Source: an uncultured Bryobacteraceae bacterium (GTDB lineage: Bacteria > Acidobacteriota > Terriglobia > Bryobacterales > Bryobacteraceae). Taken from it: DNA of 64,000 bases. The translations under genes and the position numbers were made by a program. This document shows, in pieces, positions 24,434 to 33,578 of this stretch; the first letter of the stretch is position 1; every line of letters starts with the position of its first letter. The notes under the pieces are model-generated. The model ran no database searches. It had not been told where the DNA came from and saw only the letters and a list, made by a program, of their open reading frames with translations. The stretch is from assembly GCA_937924525.1 (NCBI GenBank), contig CALDSU010000014.1, positions 62,001 through 126,000 on the forward strand, read 5' to 3'.

Positions 24434-26263
24434 TCAGGGACCGACGGGAACGTCAGCCGGCGGGCTGGTTTGGCCGTCTACCCCGACGCGCAGCGGCGCC
24501 ACGCCAGCAGTGACGGCTGCGGGAGTCACCATGTTGATCTGAAAGACGCCCACCAGGTCCGGGGCCAGACCGGCGAACTCCACCTCGCAGCGCGCCGTTC
24601 CCAGCGTGACGGTCGCGGCGGCCGTCAAGCGGGACAGCGGCTCGCGCGGAGCGCCTTGCCCCGTCGCGGGGGCGGAGTCTACGGCGCCCAAGCCCGTGGC
24701 GTAGAAATATGCCCGTTCGCCGGGACGCAGCGGCCGTTCCGCGGTCACCAGCGTGTTGTCGGCGGCGCGCACCACAATCGCCCGGACCCCATCCAGCGTG
24801 AAGATCCCCGGTTGCGCGGACAGCACCGGGACCTCCACCGGCTGGCTGGTCACGCCGTCGCGGCTGACGATGACGGTCGCCGGCGTCCCCGCGGCCGTTT
24901 CCCACGGCGTCTGGAAATTCACCTGCTGCTGCCCGTTCACGCTGGCGACCGCGTGGATGGGCGCGGTTCGCCCCTGCACCGAGACGGTGACGCCGGCCAG
25001 CGTGCCCGGCAGCGGCAATCCGTCGGCGGATTGGATCCCCGAGAGGCCCGTGAGATTCGTGCCGTACAAGGTGGCCAGCGCCCCCGGCGTCAGGCCGGGC
25101 TGATGGCTGGCGGCATTGACGGTGGAGGCCGCCGAGAAACGGGGCGGGGGCAGCGTCTCGGTTCCGGCGACTTGCAGGATCCGGCCTCCGTGGTCGGCCA
25201 GATACAGTTCGCCCTCCTCATCCTCGCCAAATGAGCTGATGGCGATGCCGCTCGCCAGCAGCAGGCGGTTGGTGAATCGCGTTCCCTCGCGGGTAAGGGC
25301 CCAGATCCGGCCGCTGCCGTAGTCGCCGTAGAGGTAGTGGCCCGCCAGCGCGGGGTAACGCCTGCCGCGGTACACGTATCCGCCCGTGACCGACACCCCT
25401 TCCGCGCGCGGGTAAACGTGCACGGGAGGGGTTAGCCCGGTCTGGTCGCAGCCGGCGCGCACGCACACCAGGCCTTCGGCGATCACCCACCCATAGTTTT
25501 CGCCTCCCCGGCTCGAAGCGGGCTGGAAGTTGATTTCCTCGAAGCGGTTCTGGCCGACGTCCGCAATCCACAGGTCGCCGGTGGCGCGGTCGAAGCTGTA
25601 GCGCCAGGGATTGCGCAGCCCCAGCGCCCAGATGCGCGGATCGTAGGCCGGATCCCGGACGAAGGGATTGTCGGGCGGCGTCCGCACTTCGTTCAGATCG
25701 GACTCGACATCAAGGCGCAGCATCTTGCCCAGCAGTTGCCGGCGGTTCTGCGCCAAGTTCTGCGGGTCATTCGCGCTGCCGCCGTCGCCGAGCCCGATGT
25801 ATAGATATCCGTCCGGCCCGAACTGGAGTTGCCCGCCGTTGTGGTTGGAGAAGGGCTGGGGCACGGTCAGGAGCATGCGTTCGCTGGCCGGGTCGGCGAC
25901 GGCCGGGTCGGCGGTGACACGGAAGCGCGAGACGACGGTGTTGCCCTGCCGGTCCGTGTAGTTGACATAAAAATGCCGCTTGCTCGCGTACCCCGGCGGA
26001 AAAGCCAGGCCCAGCAGCCCGCGCTCGCCGCCCGACGTCAGCCGTCCCGAGATATCGAGGAAGGGCGTCGCCACGAGCGCGCCGTCTCGCACGATGCGGA
26101 TCCGGCCGGCCTGCTCCAGCACGAACAACCAGCCGCTGCCATCGCGCGGGCTCTGGATGTCCACCGGGTTGCGCAGTCCGGAAACCAGGGGGATCAACCG
26201 GATCGCTTCCTGACCCGGCGCGAGCGGGGCGGCCAACAGGCAGACCAGCAACACACGCCGCAT
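24434..26263 (-). CDS. PQQ-type sugar/sorbosone dehydrogenase with acidobacterial C-terminal domain
   Basis: 609 residues with a signal peptide. Residues ~20-365 form the soluble aldose dehydrogenase propeller: GLRNPVDIQSPRDGSGWLFV, GLLGLAFPPGY, FSNHNGGQLQFGPDGYLYIGLGDGG and IWALGLRNPWRYSFD. Family members oxidise sugars with PQQ in the periplasm. Residues ~380-609 start with VNAASHQPGLTPGALATLYG, the TIGR03437-like domain largely confined to Solibacter-type acidobacteria, probably for binding or surface display. The domain pair is a good taxonomic marker. The sugar is unknown. Confidence 0.9.
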   Translation of the reverse strand: MRRVLLVCLLAAPLAPGQEAIRLIPLVSGLRNPVDIQSPRDGSGWLFVLEQAGRIRIVRDGALVATPFLDISGRLTSGGERGLLGLAFPPGYASKRHFYVNYTDRQGNTVVSRFRVTADPAVADPASERMLLTVPQPFSNHNGGQLQFGPDGYLYIGLGDGGSANDPQNLAQNRRQLLGKMLRLDVESDLNEVRTPPDNPFVRDPAYDPRIWALGLRNPWRYSFDRATGDLWIADVGQNRFEEINFQPASSRGGENYGWVIAEGLVCVRAGCDQTGLTPPVHVYPRAEGVSVTGGYVYRGRRYPALAGHYLYGDYGSGRIWALTREGTRFTNRLLLASGIAISSFGEDEEGELYLADHGGRILQVAGTETLPPPRFSAASTVNAASHQPGLTPGALATLYGTNLTGLSGIQSADGLPLPGTLAGVTVSVQGRTAPIHAVASVNGQQQVNFQTPWETAAGTPATVIVSRDGVTSQPVEVPVLSAQPGIFTLDGVRAIVVRAADNTLVTAERPLRPGERAYFYATGLGAVDSAPATGQGAPREPLSRLTAAATVTLGTARCEVEFAGLAPDLVGVFQINMVTPAAVTAGVAPLRVGVDGQTSPPADVPVGP

Positions 26264-26386
26264 GTACCGATGCTAACCCGGATCGCCACCGGACCGCCGC
26301 GGGGAGAGGACACCGCGCGATCGCCGAGGTTGGCGCTGCTCGGAGCTGCCCCAGGCTGGCTGCTCGCGCGGATCGGACTCGGGCGG

Positions 26387-27082
26387 CTACGCCAGCGCGC
26401 GGAGCTCTTGCAGGTCCAGCCGCCCGGTATAGATCGCCATTCCCAGCGCCGCGTGAATGTTCAGCCGTCTGAGTTCCCGGACTTCTTCCAGCGTGGTGAT
26501 GCCGCCGGCGGCGGTGATCTCCAGCGCGGTAGCGGCGCGCAGGCGGCGGAACCAGTCCAAATCCGTGCCTTGCAGCATGCCTTCCTTGTCGACATAGGTA
26601 CAGAGAAAGCCGCCGCAGAACGGTTCCAGTTGGGAGAGCACCTCCTCCGCGGTTTGGCGGAGGGATTCGCGCCAGCCCTTGACGACGATCCGGCCTTGCC
26701 TGGAATCGAGCGCGATGATCAGGCGTTCTCGGCCGATGGCGGCCGCCAGCGCCTCCAGGAACGCCTGGTGAACGCCCTCGGCGGTGAACGCGGCGGTGCC
26801 GACGATCACCCGGTGCGCCCCCTGTCCGACGAGCGCCCGGGCGCGCTCCACCGAGCGCACGCCCCCTCCCACCCGGCAGACCGCGTGCGCGCATAGCAGG
26901 CGGACCAACTCGTCGTTGGCGCCGCTGCCGATGGCGGCGTCCAAGTCGATCACCTGGATCTCGGGGAAGCCGGCGAAGCGCGCCAGCATTTCCAGGGGAG
27001 GCGCGCCTTCCAGCGCCTTTTCGCGCCCCTGTACAAGCTGGACGACTTTGCCGTCCATCAGGTCGATGCAGGGAATAACCAC
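26387..27082 (-). CDS. hisA: ProFAR isomerase (HisA)
   Basis: 231 residues, a (beta/alpha)8 barrel of normal size. It isomerises ProFAR to PRFAR in histidine synthesis. The catalytic aspartates are Asp7 (PCIDLMDGK) and Asp126 (IIALDSRQG). The C-terminal phosphate loops RVGGGVRS and TAAGGITTLEEV are present. It lies 46 bases downstream of hisF on the same strand, its usual partner. The start opens directly with MVIPCIDL. Confidence 0.94.
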   Translation of the reverse strand: MVIPCIDLMDGKVVQLVQGREKALEGAPPLEMLARFAGFPEIQVIDLDAAIGSGANDELVRLLCAHAVCRVGGGVRSVERARALVGQGAHRVIVGTAAFTAEGVHQAFLEALAAAIGRERLIIALDSRQGRIVVKGWRESLRQTAEEVLSQLEPFCGGFLCTYVDKEGMLQGTDLDWFRRLRAATALEITAAGGITTLEEVRELRRLNIHAALGMAIYTGRLDLQELRALA

Positions 27083-27128
27083 CGGGTCTCCTAAGGCCCG
27101 CTTGCGGGCCTGACTTGCGTTGTTCCGC

Positions 27129-27893
27129 TCAGCCGCCCGGCCGTACCGGGATGCCGCGCCGCGCGAGTTCCTCTTTCAACTGGCCGACCGTGTAGGTCCC
27201 GTAATGGAAGATGGAGGCGGCCAGCGCGGCGTCCGCCTCCCCGTCGGTCAGCACGCGGACGAAATCCTCGGGATGGCCCGCCCCGCCGGAAGCGATCACC
27301 GGAATGCGCGTGGCGCGCGACACGGCTCGCGTCAGCTCGCAATCGAAGCCCTGCTGGACCCCGTCGGTGTCCATGGACGTCAGCAGGATTTCGCCCGCGC
27401 CGAGCGCTTCGCCCCGCGCCGCCCACGCGACGGCGTCGATCCCTTCATCCACGCGTCCGCCGCGCGTGAACACGTTCCAGGCGCCGGGCGCCCGGCGCCG
27501 GGCGTCGATGGCCAGCACCACCGCCTGAGCCCCGAATTCCTGGCTCAATTCGGTAATCAACTCCGGCCGGCGCACGGCCGCGGTGTTCACGGAGACCTTG
27601 TCGGCGCCCGAGAGCAGAATGCGGCGCGCGTCCGCCACCGAACGAATCCCCCCGCCCACCGCGAGGGGAATGAAGACGCGGCGCGCCGTCCGCGCCACCA
27701 CGTCCGCCATGATGTCTCGCTCGTCGCTCGAGGCGGTGATGTCGAGGAACACCAGTTCGTCCGCGCCCTGCTGGTTGTACCGTTCGGCGAGTTCCACCGG
27801 GTCCCCCGCGTCGCGCAGGTTCACAAAGTTGACGCCCTTCACCACCCGGCCGCCCGTGACGTCCAGGCAAGGAATGATGCGTTTGGCCAGCAT
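27129..27893 (-). CDS. hisF: Imidazole glycerol phosphate synthase cyclase subunit
   Basis: 254 residues. With HisH it converts PRFAR and ammonia to imidazole glycerol phosphate and AICAR. The catalytic Asp11 ([15 protein letters not shown]) and Asp130 (VVLAIDARR) are both at the standard positions, and the phosphate loops AVGGGIRS and VIASGGAG are intact. No hisH is in the window. It precedes hisA in a probable operon whose upstream members may be the small membrane protein and Skp genes. Confidence 0.97.
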   Translation of the reverse strand: MLAKRIIPCLDVTGGRVVKGVNFVNLRDAGDPVELAERYNQQGADELVFLDITASSDERDIMADVVARTARRVFIPLAVGGGIRSVADARRILLSGADKVSVNTAAVRRPELITELSQEFGAQAVVLAIDARRRAPGAWNVFTRGGRVDEGIDAVAWAARGEALGAGEILLTSMDTDGVQQGFDCELTRAVSRATRIPVIASGGAGHPEDFVRVLTDGEADAALAASIFHYGTYTVGQLKEELARRGIPVRPGG

Positions 27894-27909
27894 GGAAGTG
27901 GGGGAGCCG

Positions 27910-28347
27910 CTATGGAGGACAGACGGGCCACGGTGCGAAACCGATGGTCAACTGGTCGCCTTCCACCCACAAAATCTCTTCGCCCTGGTTCCCGAACTTG
28001 GCGTACACCATCACCCCCGAACCGCACGCCTTGGCGCGGGTGATTTCAAACCCGCTGAGATCCTTGTATGGGCTTTCGGGTCCCCAGTCGGCGAGGAACT
28101 TCTCCATGGTGTAGGTCGGGCACGGAGTGGCTTCGGTGCAGCCCCAGAGCGCATACGCGGCCGGATACTCCTTTCTTTGCAGGAGGCTCACAAACTCGCG
28201 GACGCGTTCCTTTTGGCGGCGATTCCGCAAGAACAGGAAGAGGCTGACGGAGACCACCACGACAATGAGCGCGGCGGCGATCAGCCGTTTCCATAACCTC
28301 GCCCGCTCGGCGTCGCCTTCCCCATAATGTTCCAAAAAACCAGCCAC
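27910..28347 (-). CDS. Single-pass membrane protein of unknown function
   Basis: 145 residues. A charged start ([18 protein letters not shown]) leads to one TM helix ([19 protein letters not shown]), then a ~100-residue domain with [25 protein letters not shown] and [26 protein letters not shown]. The soluble part looks like a small DUF4864/NTF2-like fold, but the family is not recognised. GTG at 28347 was preferred over a GTG 6 bases earlier because GGAG lies 5 bases before it. It lies between skp and hisF. Confidence 0.68.
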   Translation of the reverse strand: MAGFLEHYGEGDAERARLWKRLIAAALIVVVVSVSLFLFLRNRRQKERVREFVSLLQRKEYPAAYALWGCTEATPCPTYTMEKFLADWGPESPYKDLSGFEITRAKACGSGVMVYAKFGNQGEEILWVEGDQLTIGFAPWPVCPP

Positions 28348-28371
28348 GACCACTCCAGAAGGGGCCTGCCG

Positions 28372-28890
28372 CTACTTGGCCGGGTGCGAGCGGTCGTAGG
28401 CCGCGATCGCCTCGGCCGTGATCTCTAGGGTGGGCTTGAAGTAGACCGTATTGCTGATGTCGACCACCACGTCCCAACCCTTTTCGTCCGCAAGCTTCTT
28501 GACGATTTCCTGCATTTGCTGGCTGGCTTTGGAGAGGATGTCGTTCCGTTCCCGGTCTACGTCGCCCTGGAGGTCCTCCACCAGGCGCTGGGCTTCCCGT
28601 TGCTTGCGCTGCCCCTGGGTGGCGAGCTCCTGCTGCGCCTGCGGGGTCAGCTTGTCGCCCATGGTCTGCAACTGCCGCTGGATGTCTTGCAGCTCCTTGT
28701 TCAGCGCTTCCACGCGTTGCTGGCGAGGGAGGTATTTCGCTTCCAGTTCAGCGGACGCCTTTTTAATCTCTGCCGTCTCCAGCACCGCGCGCTGAAGGTT
28801 GATCACGGCCACTTTACTTTGGGCGAATCCAGGCGCCACGCACACCGCCACTGCGGCGAGCCCCACCCGGAACGCGAGTGAACCCGTCAT
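28372..28890 (-). CDS. skp: OmpH/Skp-family periplasmic chaperone
   Basis: 172 residues with a signal peptide ending in APGFAQ. KVAVINLQRAVLETAEIKKA is the OmpH start strand and helix. A long charged coiled coil (~50-135) and a C-terminal VVVDISNTVYFKPTLEITAEAI strand follow, the typical jellyfish trimer layout. It carries unfolded outer-membrane proteins across the periplasm. The ATG at 28888-28890 has AGGAG ~12 bases upstream. It is divergent from the operon encoding a BamA-like barrel, so an outer-membrane assembly role suits both sides. Confidence 0.88.
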   Translation of the reverse strand: MTGSLAFRVGLAAVAVCVAPGFAQSKVAVINLQRAVLETAEIKKASAELEAKYLPRQQRVEALNKELQDIQRQLQTMGDKLTPQAQQELATQGQRKQREAQRLVEDLQGDVDRERNDILSKASQQMQEIVKKLADEKGWDVVVDISNTVYFKPTLEITAEAIAAYDRSHPAK

Positions 28891-28993
28891 GTTTTGCAGC
28901 CAACTCCTTTGACTTCGTTGTTCTTTCTTAAAGTAACACAGCATCCGCGCCGGTATGATGGAAGAAAAAGCCGGGCCTGGTACTTCACCCGCC

Positions 28994-29566
28994 ATGGAAC
29001 GAGACACGTTAATGGAACAACTGCGCCGCCATCTGCCGGCCGATTCGCACGAACGCGAGATGACCGCCCGGCTGCTGGCCTTTGTGGAGGAGAATCCGGA
29101 CTGCTTCCGCCGCTCGCTCCGCGCCGGGCACGTCACCGGCTCCGCCTGGGTGGTGGATCCCGGACGCCGCTCTGCCGTCCTGGTCTATCATCGCCGGCTG
29201 GAGCGCTGGCTCCAGCCGGGCGGACATTGCGAGGCGGACAGTTCCGTCCAGGCCGCCGCGCTGCGGGAGGCAAGGGAGGAAACCGGCCTGCGCACGGTGC
29301 GGCTGGCGTCGGAGGAGATCTTCGACATCGACATCCATCCCATCCCCGCGCGCGGCGAGGAGCCGGAGCACCTCCACTACGACATCCGCTATCTGCTGGA
29401 AGCCGACCCGGCGGAGCCGCCCCGCGCCAGTTCCGAGTCCCGCGCGGTACAGTGGTTTGGACTGGAACGCATCCCCGAGTTCACTTCCGCCGAGTCGGTC
29501 CTGCGCATGGTGCGGAAAACCGTCCAGCGGCGCGCGGCTCACCCGCACGGCGCGGGATCGGCCTAA
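28994..29566 (+). CDS. Nudix hydrolase
   Basis: About 190 residues. The Nudix box matches GX5EX7REUXEEXGU: it begins GGHCEADSSVQAAALRE and ends REETGL. The family cleaves X-linked nucleoside diphosphates in the cytoplasm; the substrate is open. Possible starts are ATGs at 28955, 28958, 28994 and 29012, with no clear ribosome site; 28994 gives an N-terminus like related proteins. It is first in a tight run: the barrel gene starts 3 bases after its stop. Confidence 0.88.
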   Translation: MERDTLMEQLRRHLPADSHEREMTARLLAFVEENPDCFRRSLRAGHVTGSAWVVDPGRRSAVLVYHRRLERWLQPGGHCEADSSVQAAALREAREETGLRTVRLASEEIFDIDIHPIPARGEEPEHLHYDIRYLLEADPAEPPRASSESRAVQWFGLERIPEFTSAESVLRMVRKTVQRRAAHPHGAGSA

Positions 29567-29569
29567 CCC

Positions 29570-30775
29570 ATGGCGCTGCTCTTCATATTTGCCCTGATGG
29601 CTTGCGCGGCGGCGAGCGGGCAGCAGCCTTCGCGCACGGCGGAAATCGAGGCAGAGCGCGAGCGCAAGGCTGCGGCGCTGGAGCCCGAACAGAATCGCGG
29701 CATCGAGCGCGGACTTCTGATCCTCAACGAGAAGAAGATCGTCGAGCGCATCCTGGGGGGACTGAACGGCCTCCGCATCCGGCTTGGCGGGTTGCCCGTT
29801 GCGCAGGGCTTTGCCTTGGGTCCGGAGTACGTCCGCGAAGACCTGGTCAAAGGCAACGCCCACTTTCGCGCCGCTGCCGTGGGTTCCATCGCGCGGGCGG
29901 TCAAATACGACCTGCAATTCACCCTGCCAAAGCTCGCCAACGAGCGCGCGTTTGTGGATTTGTATTCCGCCTATAGCAACATGCCGCGAATCCAGTACTA
30001 TGGTCCCGGGCCGGATTCGGCCAAGACCGGCCGCACCTCGTTCCGGCGGGAGACGACGGAATTCGATTTCACCGGGGGTGTGCGGCCCTGGCGGCAATTC
30101 ACGATGGCGGCCAAAGGCGGCTACCTGATGGTCAACACGGGCCCCGGCAATCACCACCGGCTGGCCTCCCTCGAGCAGAACTTCAACCGCTTCACCACGC
30201 CGGGGCTGGACCGGCAGGCGGACTTCCTGCGCGGCGGCGGATACCTGCAATACGACTGGCGCGACAACCCCGGCGGGCCACGCACGGGCGGCAACTACAA
30301 GGCGGAGTTCGCCTATTATTCCGACCGCAAGTTCAGCGCCTACTCGTTCCGCGTCTTCGACGTCGAATTGCAGCAGTACATTCCGTTTTTCAACGAGCGG
30401 CGCGTGTTCGCGCTCCGCGGCAAGACCACCTTGACGGATGCCAATTTCGAGCAGCAAGTCCCGTTTTACCTCCAGCCCGTCCTGGGCGGGTCGGAGAGCG
30501 TGCGGGGCTTTCGCCCCTACCGCTTCTATGGCGACAACCTGCTGCTGTTGAACGGCGAATACCGCTGGGAGACGTTCTCCGGCCTGGACATGGCGCTGTT
30601 TGTGGACGGCGGCAAGGTGTTCGCGCGCCACGAGGAATTGAATTTTCGCGACCTGGAGGGCTCCGCCGGTTTCGGCTTCCGCTTCAACGTCCGCAACAAC
30701 GTCTTTCTGCGCGTGGATGTGGGTTTCAGCCACGAGGGTTACCAGATCTGGTTCAAGTTCAACAACGTGTTCTGA
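29570..30775 (+). CDS. BamA/TamA-like outer-membrane beta-barrel without POTRA domains
   Basis: 401 residues with a signal peptide (LLFIFALMACAAASGQ). There is a short helical linker (~20-60), then a 16-strand-type barrel rich in alternating aromatic strands. The lid-loop motif SVRGF (GGSESVRGFRPY) is the Omp85 signature, and the protein ends in Phe, as OMP beta-signals do. No POTRA repeats are present, unlike BamA. It probably secretes or inserts a partner, possibly the next gene products, which follow with a 2-base gap. That partner role is inference. Confidence 0.82.
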   Translation: MALLFIFALMACAAASGQQPSRTAEIEAERERKAAALEPEQNRGIERGLLILNEKKIVERILGGLNGLRIRLGGLPVAQGFALGPEYVREDLVKGNAHFRAAAVGSIARAVKYDLQFTLPKLANERAFVDLYSAYSNMPRIQYYGPGPDSAKTGRTSFRRETTEFDFTGGVRPWRQFTMAAKGGYLMVNTGPGNHHRLASLEQNFNRFTTPGLDRQADFLRGGGYLQYDWRDNPGGPRTGGNYKAEFAYYSDRKFSAYSFRVFDVELQQYIPFFNERRVFALRGKTTLTDANFEQQVPFYLQPVLGGSESVRGFRPYRFYGDNLLLLNGEYRWETFSGLDMALFVDGGKVFARHEELNFRDLEGSAGFGFRFNVRNNVFLRVDVGFSHEGYQIWFKFNNVF

Positions 30776-30777
30776 CC

Positions 30778-32382
30778 ATGCGCACCCGGAGCAAAGTGAT
30801 CGTGTGGATGGCCGCCGCCGGTTTGGCGGCGCCGGCGGGCGCAGTCCGCTTTTACGACGACGACCCGCTCGAGCGGGAACCCCGCCCGCGGCACGTCGAG
30901 TCGGCCCGCAGGCGCAAGATCGACGATCTCTATGACCTGATGCGCCACACGCTCGCGCTGCCGGGCGAGCGCCACACGAAGGAGCGCAGGATTCCGGCGC
31001 GAGCGGTCAACACGCTCGGCGAACCCATGGACGGCGCCTGGTATCAAGCGCGCCACTGGCGGCGGCCGCTGTCGATTGCGGAACTCGTGCGTGGTCCCGG
31101 CGCCGGCAATCCGCCGGATCCCCGCGGCCCCTGGTCCGTGATCGCCGGCAAGAACCAGGGCGTTACGCCCGGCTTTCGCATCCGCGACGCGCGCGGCGTG
31201 CGTTACGTCTTGAAGTTCGATCCCGTCACCAATCCCGAGATGGCCACCGCCGCGGACGTGATTACCTCGCGCTTCTTCCACGCGCTCGGCTATCACGTGC
31301 CGGAGTACTACCTGGTGTCTTTTCGCCGGGACCAACTGGTCATCGATCCGAAGGCGAAGATTCCGGATGAGCGCGGCCACGACCGGCCGATGAAAAGCCG
31401 GGACATCGACGAGATTCTCATGAAGGCGCCGTTGCAGGCGGACGGGACCTACCGCGCGGTGGCCAGCCTGTTCCTGTCCGGGCAGGACCTGGGGCCGTTC
31501 CGCTACTACGGCACGCGCGCCGACGACCCGAATGACATCGTGCCGCACGAACACCGCCGCGATCTGCGCGGCCTCTTCGTGTTCTGCGCCTGGCTGGGGC
31601 ATGACGATTCCCGCGCCATCAACACGCTGGACATGCTGGTGGAGGAAAACGGCCTCCGCTTCATCAAACATTACCTGATCGATTTCGGATCGACGCTGGG
31701 CAGCGCCAGCACCAAGTCCAACAGCGCACGCTCAGGCAATACCTACCTGTTCTCCCTGAAACCCGCCATCAAGGAGTTCTTCTCCTTGGGGCTGTACGTG
31801 CCGAAGTGGGCGCGCTATCGCTATCCGAACATCCCCGCGGTGGGCAAGTTTCAGGCGGACATCTTCGACCCCCAGGAGTTCTCGCCCGAGTACCCGAACC
31901 CGGCGTTCGCCAACCGGCTGCCGGACGACAACTTCTGGGCGGCGCGGCAGGTGATGGAGTTTACCGACGAACAGATCGCGGCGATCGTGAAGAGCGGCCA
32001 GTACAGCGATCCGCGGGCCACGGACCTGATCACCCGCGTCCTGATCGAGCGGCGCAACCGCGTCGGACGCCGGTACTTTTCCATGGTGCTGCCGCTGGAC
32101 CGTTTCGCCGTGCGGGAAGGCGAACTGCGGTTCGAGGACCTGGCGGTCCAGCACCGTCTGGCCGCGGCCCGCGAGTACCAGTGGGAGTGGTCCGAGTTCG
32201 ACAACGAAGCAGAACGGCACACGCCGCTGCCCGGCCACGCCTCCGCCCGAGTCCCGCGATCCCGGGCGAAATACCTGTCGGCGAAGATCGCCGCGGGAGA
32301 TCCGCACCAGACGGTGCGCGTTTATCTGCGCGCCCAGGGCGCCGGCGCATGGCAAGTGGCTGGTATCGAGCGCACCTGGTAG
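30778..32382 (+). CDS. Exported protein with kinase-like catalytic signature
   Basis: 534 residues with a signal peptide (VIVWMAAAGLAAPAGA). No named family is recognised with certainty, but an order of kinase-like elements is visible: VRYVLKFDP with Lys146 as the possible beta3 lysine; an acidic/hydrophobic helix (NPEMATAADVITSRFFHALG, Glu154); then LGHDDSRAIN, matching H-x-D-x4-N (His275, Asp277, Asn282); and LIDFGS with Asp302-Phe-Gly 20 residues later. Spacing fits a kinase fold of the HipA, CotH or Fam20 sort, acting outside the cytoplasm. The last ~200 residues are not assigned. It sits in an operon with a barrel and a phosphatase, overlapping the latter by 34 bases. Confidence 0.75.
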   Translation: MRTRSKVIVWMAAAGLAAPAGAVRFYDDDPLEREPRPRHVESARRRKIDDLYDLMRHTLALPGERHTKERRIPARAVNTLGEPMDGAWYQARHWRRPLSIAELVRGPGAGNPPDPRGPWSVIAGKNQGVTPGFRIRDARGVRYVLKFDPVTNPEMATAADVITSRFFHALGYHVPEYYLVSFRRDQLVIDPKAKIPDERGHDRPMKSRDIDEILMKAPLQADGTYRAVASLFLSGQDLGPFRYYGTRADDPNDIVPHEHRRDLRGLFVFCAWLGHDDSRAINTLDMLVEENGLRFIKHYLIDFGSTLGSASTKSNSARSGNTYLFSLKPAIKEFFSLGLYVPKWARYRYPNIPAVGKFQADIFDPQEFSPEYPNPAFANRLPDDNFWAARQVMEFTDEQIAAIVKSGQYSDPRATDLITRVLIERRNRVGRRYFSMVLPLDRFAVREGELRFEDLAVQHRLAAAREYQWEWSEFDNEAERHTPLPGHASARVPRSRAKYLSAKIAAGDPHQTVRVYLRAQGAGAWQVAGIERTW

Positions 32383-33578
32383 CGCTGCTGGCGTGGCCGC
32401 TGGCCGCGGCGCAGCATGTGTACGTCGGCGTTGTCGAACCCACCGCCGCGGTGATCGCGTGGGGCTCCACCGGCGGCGCGGGCAACACGATCGGCTTCGC
32501 CTCCGCGCCGCTGGGCGACGCCGAGCTCCGCATCGCCCAGCAGGTGCTGCGCACCAGCGAACGCAACTGGCTCCGGGTGGAAAACCTGACCCCGGACACG
32601 GATTACCCCTACGAGGTGCTGGTTGACGGGTCCCGCCTGGGGGGCGGCGTCCTGCGCACCTGGCCGCAAGCAGCGGATCGCCTGGTCTTTTTCGTGCTAG
32701 GCGATTGGGGAACCGGCAAACAGCCGCAGCACCGGCTTGCCCGCGCCATGGCCAGCGAGTACGCCGCCCGCCGTCAGCAGGGCGACTTCGTCCGCTTCGT
32801 TCTGACCACCGGAGACAACATCTACGCGGACACCTTCTTCGGCCTTCCCTGGCGCAACTCCGGCAACCAGGACGCTCACTGGGAAAAGAAGTTCTTTGCG
32901 CCTTATCGTGAGCTGCTCTCCGCGGTGCCGTTCTACGCCACGCTGGGCAACCACGACGGCAACGAGAGCGAATCGCGCGGCGACCTGCCGGTCTGTCTGG
33001 ACAACTTCTTTTCTCCCGGCGGCAAGCCGGCGCGATATTACCGTTTCGCGTTCGGCGACCTCGCCGAGTTTTTCGCGCTCGATTCCACGCGGAACCAGGA
33101 GACCGGTCCCCCGCGTCCGGAGTACCTGGAGGACGGCGCGCAATCCCGCTGGCTGCGGGAAAGCCTGGCTGCCTCGCGAGCCGCCTGGAAGATTCCCTAC
33201 TTCCACCATCCGCCCTATACCGCCGGCCCGCGCCACAGCCCGGCCCGGGAAGCGCTCGCCCACTGGATCCGCTCGTTTGAAGAACACAACGTGCGTGTGG
33301 CGTTCCACGGCCATGAGCACAACTTCCAGTTCACGGACCCCGGCCAGACCGGCGGCGTTACTTACGTGGTGACAGGCTCGGGCGGCCAACTGCGCAAAGG
33401 GAACATCCAGCGCCGCCTGGAGACGGCAAAGATCGCGGGCTGGGCCGGCCAGCATCAGTTCCTGGTCGTGGAGGTGGACCGGCGCGAGGTTCGCATCACG
33501 CCGCGTTCGTGGGAACCGGTCAGCGGCCGCGGCCCCGCCGGCCAGCCGGCGCCCCTGCCGCTGGTGATCGGGCGGTAG
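32349..33578 (+). CDS. Exported purple-acid-phosphatase-like metallophosphatase
   Basis: 409 residues with a signal peptide (HLVALLAWPLAAAQ). An N-terminal fibronectin-like domain (~22-108) is followed by a calcineurin-type metallophosphoesterase core: LGDWG (Asp119), TGDNIY (Asp156), GNHD (Asn201/His202), YFHHPPY (His286/287) and HGHEHNF (His322, His324). All metal ligands are present. It hydrolyses phosphate esters in the periplasm or outside the cell. The ATG at 32349 overlaps the kinase-like gene by 34 bases, implying coupled production. Confidence 0.9.
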   Translation: MASGWYRAHLVALLAWPLAAAQHVYVGVVEPTAAVIAWGSTGGAGNTIGFASAPLGDAELRIAQQVLRTSERNWLRVENLTPDTDYPYEVLVDGSRLGGGVLRTWPQAADRLVFFVLGDWGTGKQPQHRLARAMASEYAARRQQGDFVRFVLTTGDNIYADTFFGLPWRNSGNQDAHWEKKFFAPYRELLSAVPFYATLGNHDGNESESRGDLPVCLDNFFSPGGKPARYYRFAFGDLAEFFALDSTRNQETGPPRPEYLEDGAQSRWLRESLAASRAAWKIPYFHHPPYTAGPRHSPAREALAHWIRSFEEHNVRVAFHGHEHNFQFTDPGQTGGVTYVVTGSGGQLRKGNIQRRLETAKIAGWAGQHQFLVVEVDRREVRITPRSWEPVSGRGPAGQPAPLPLVIGR

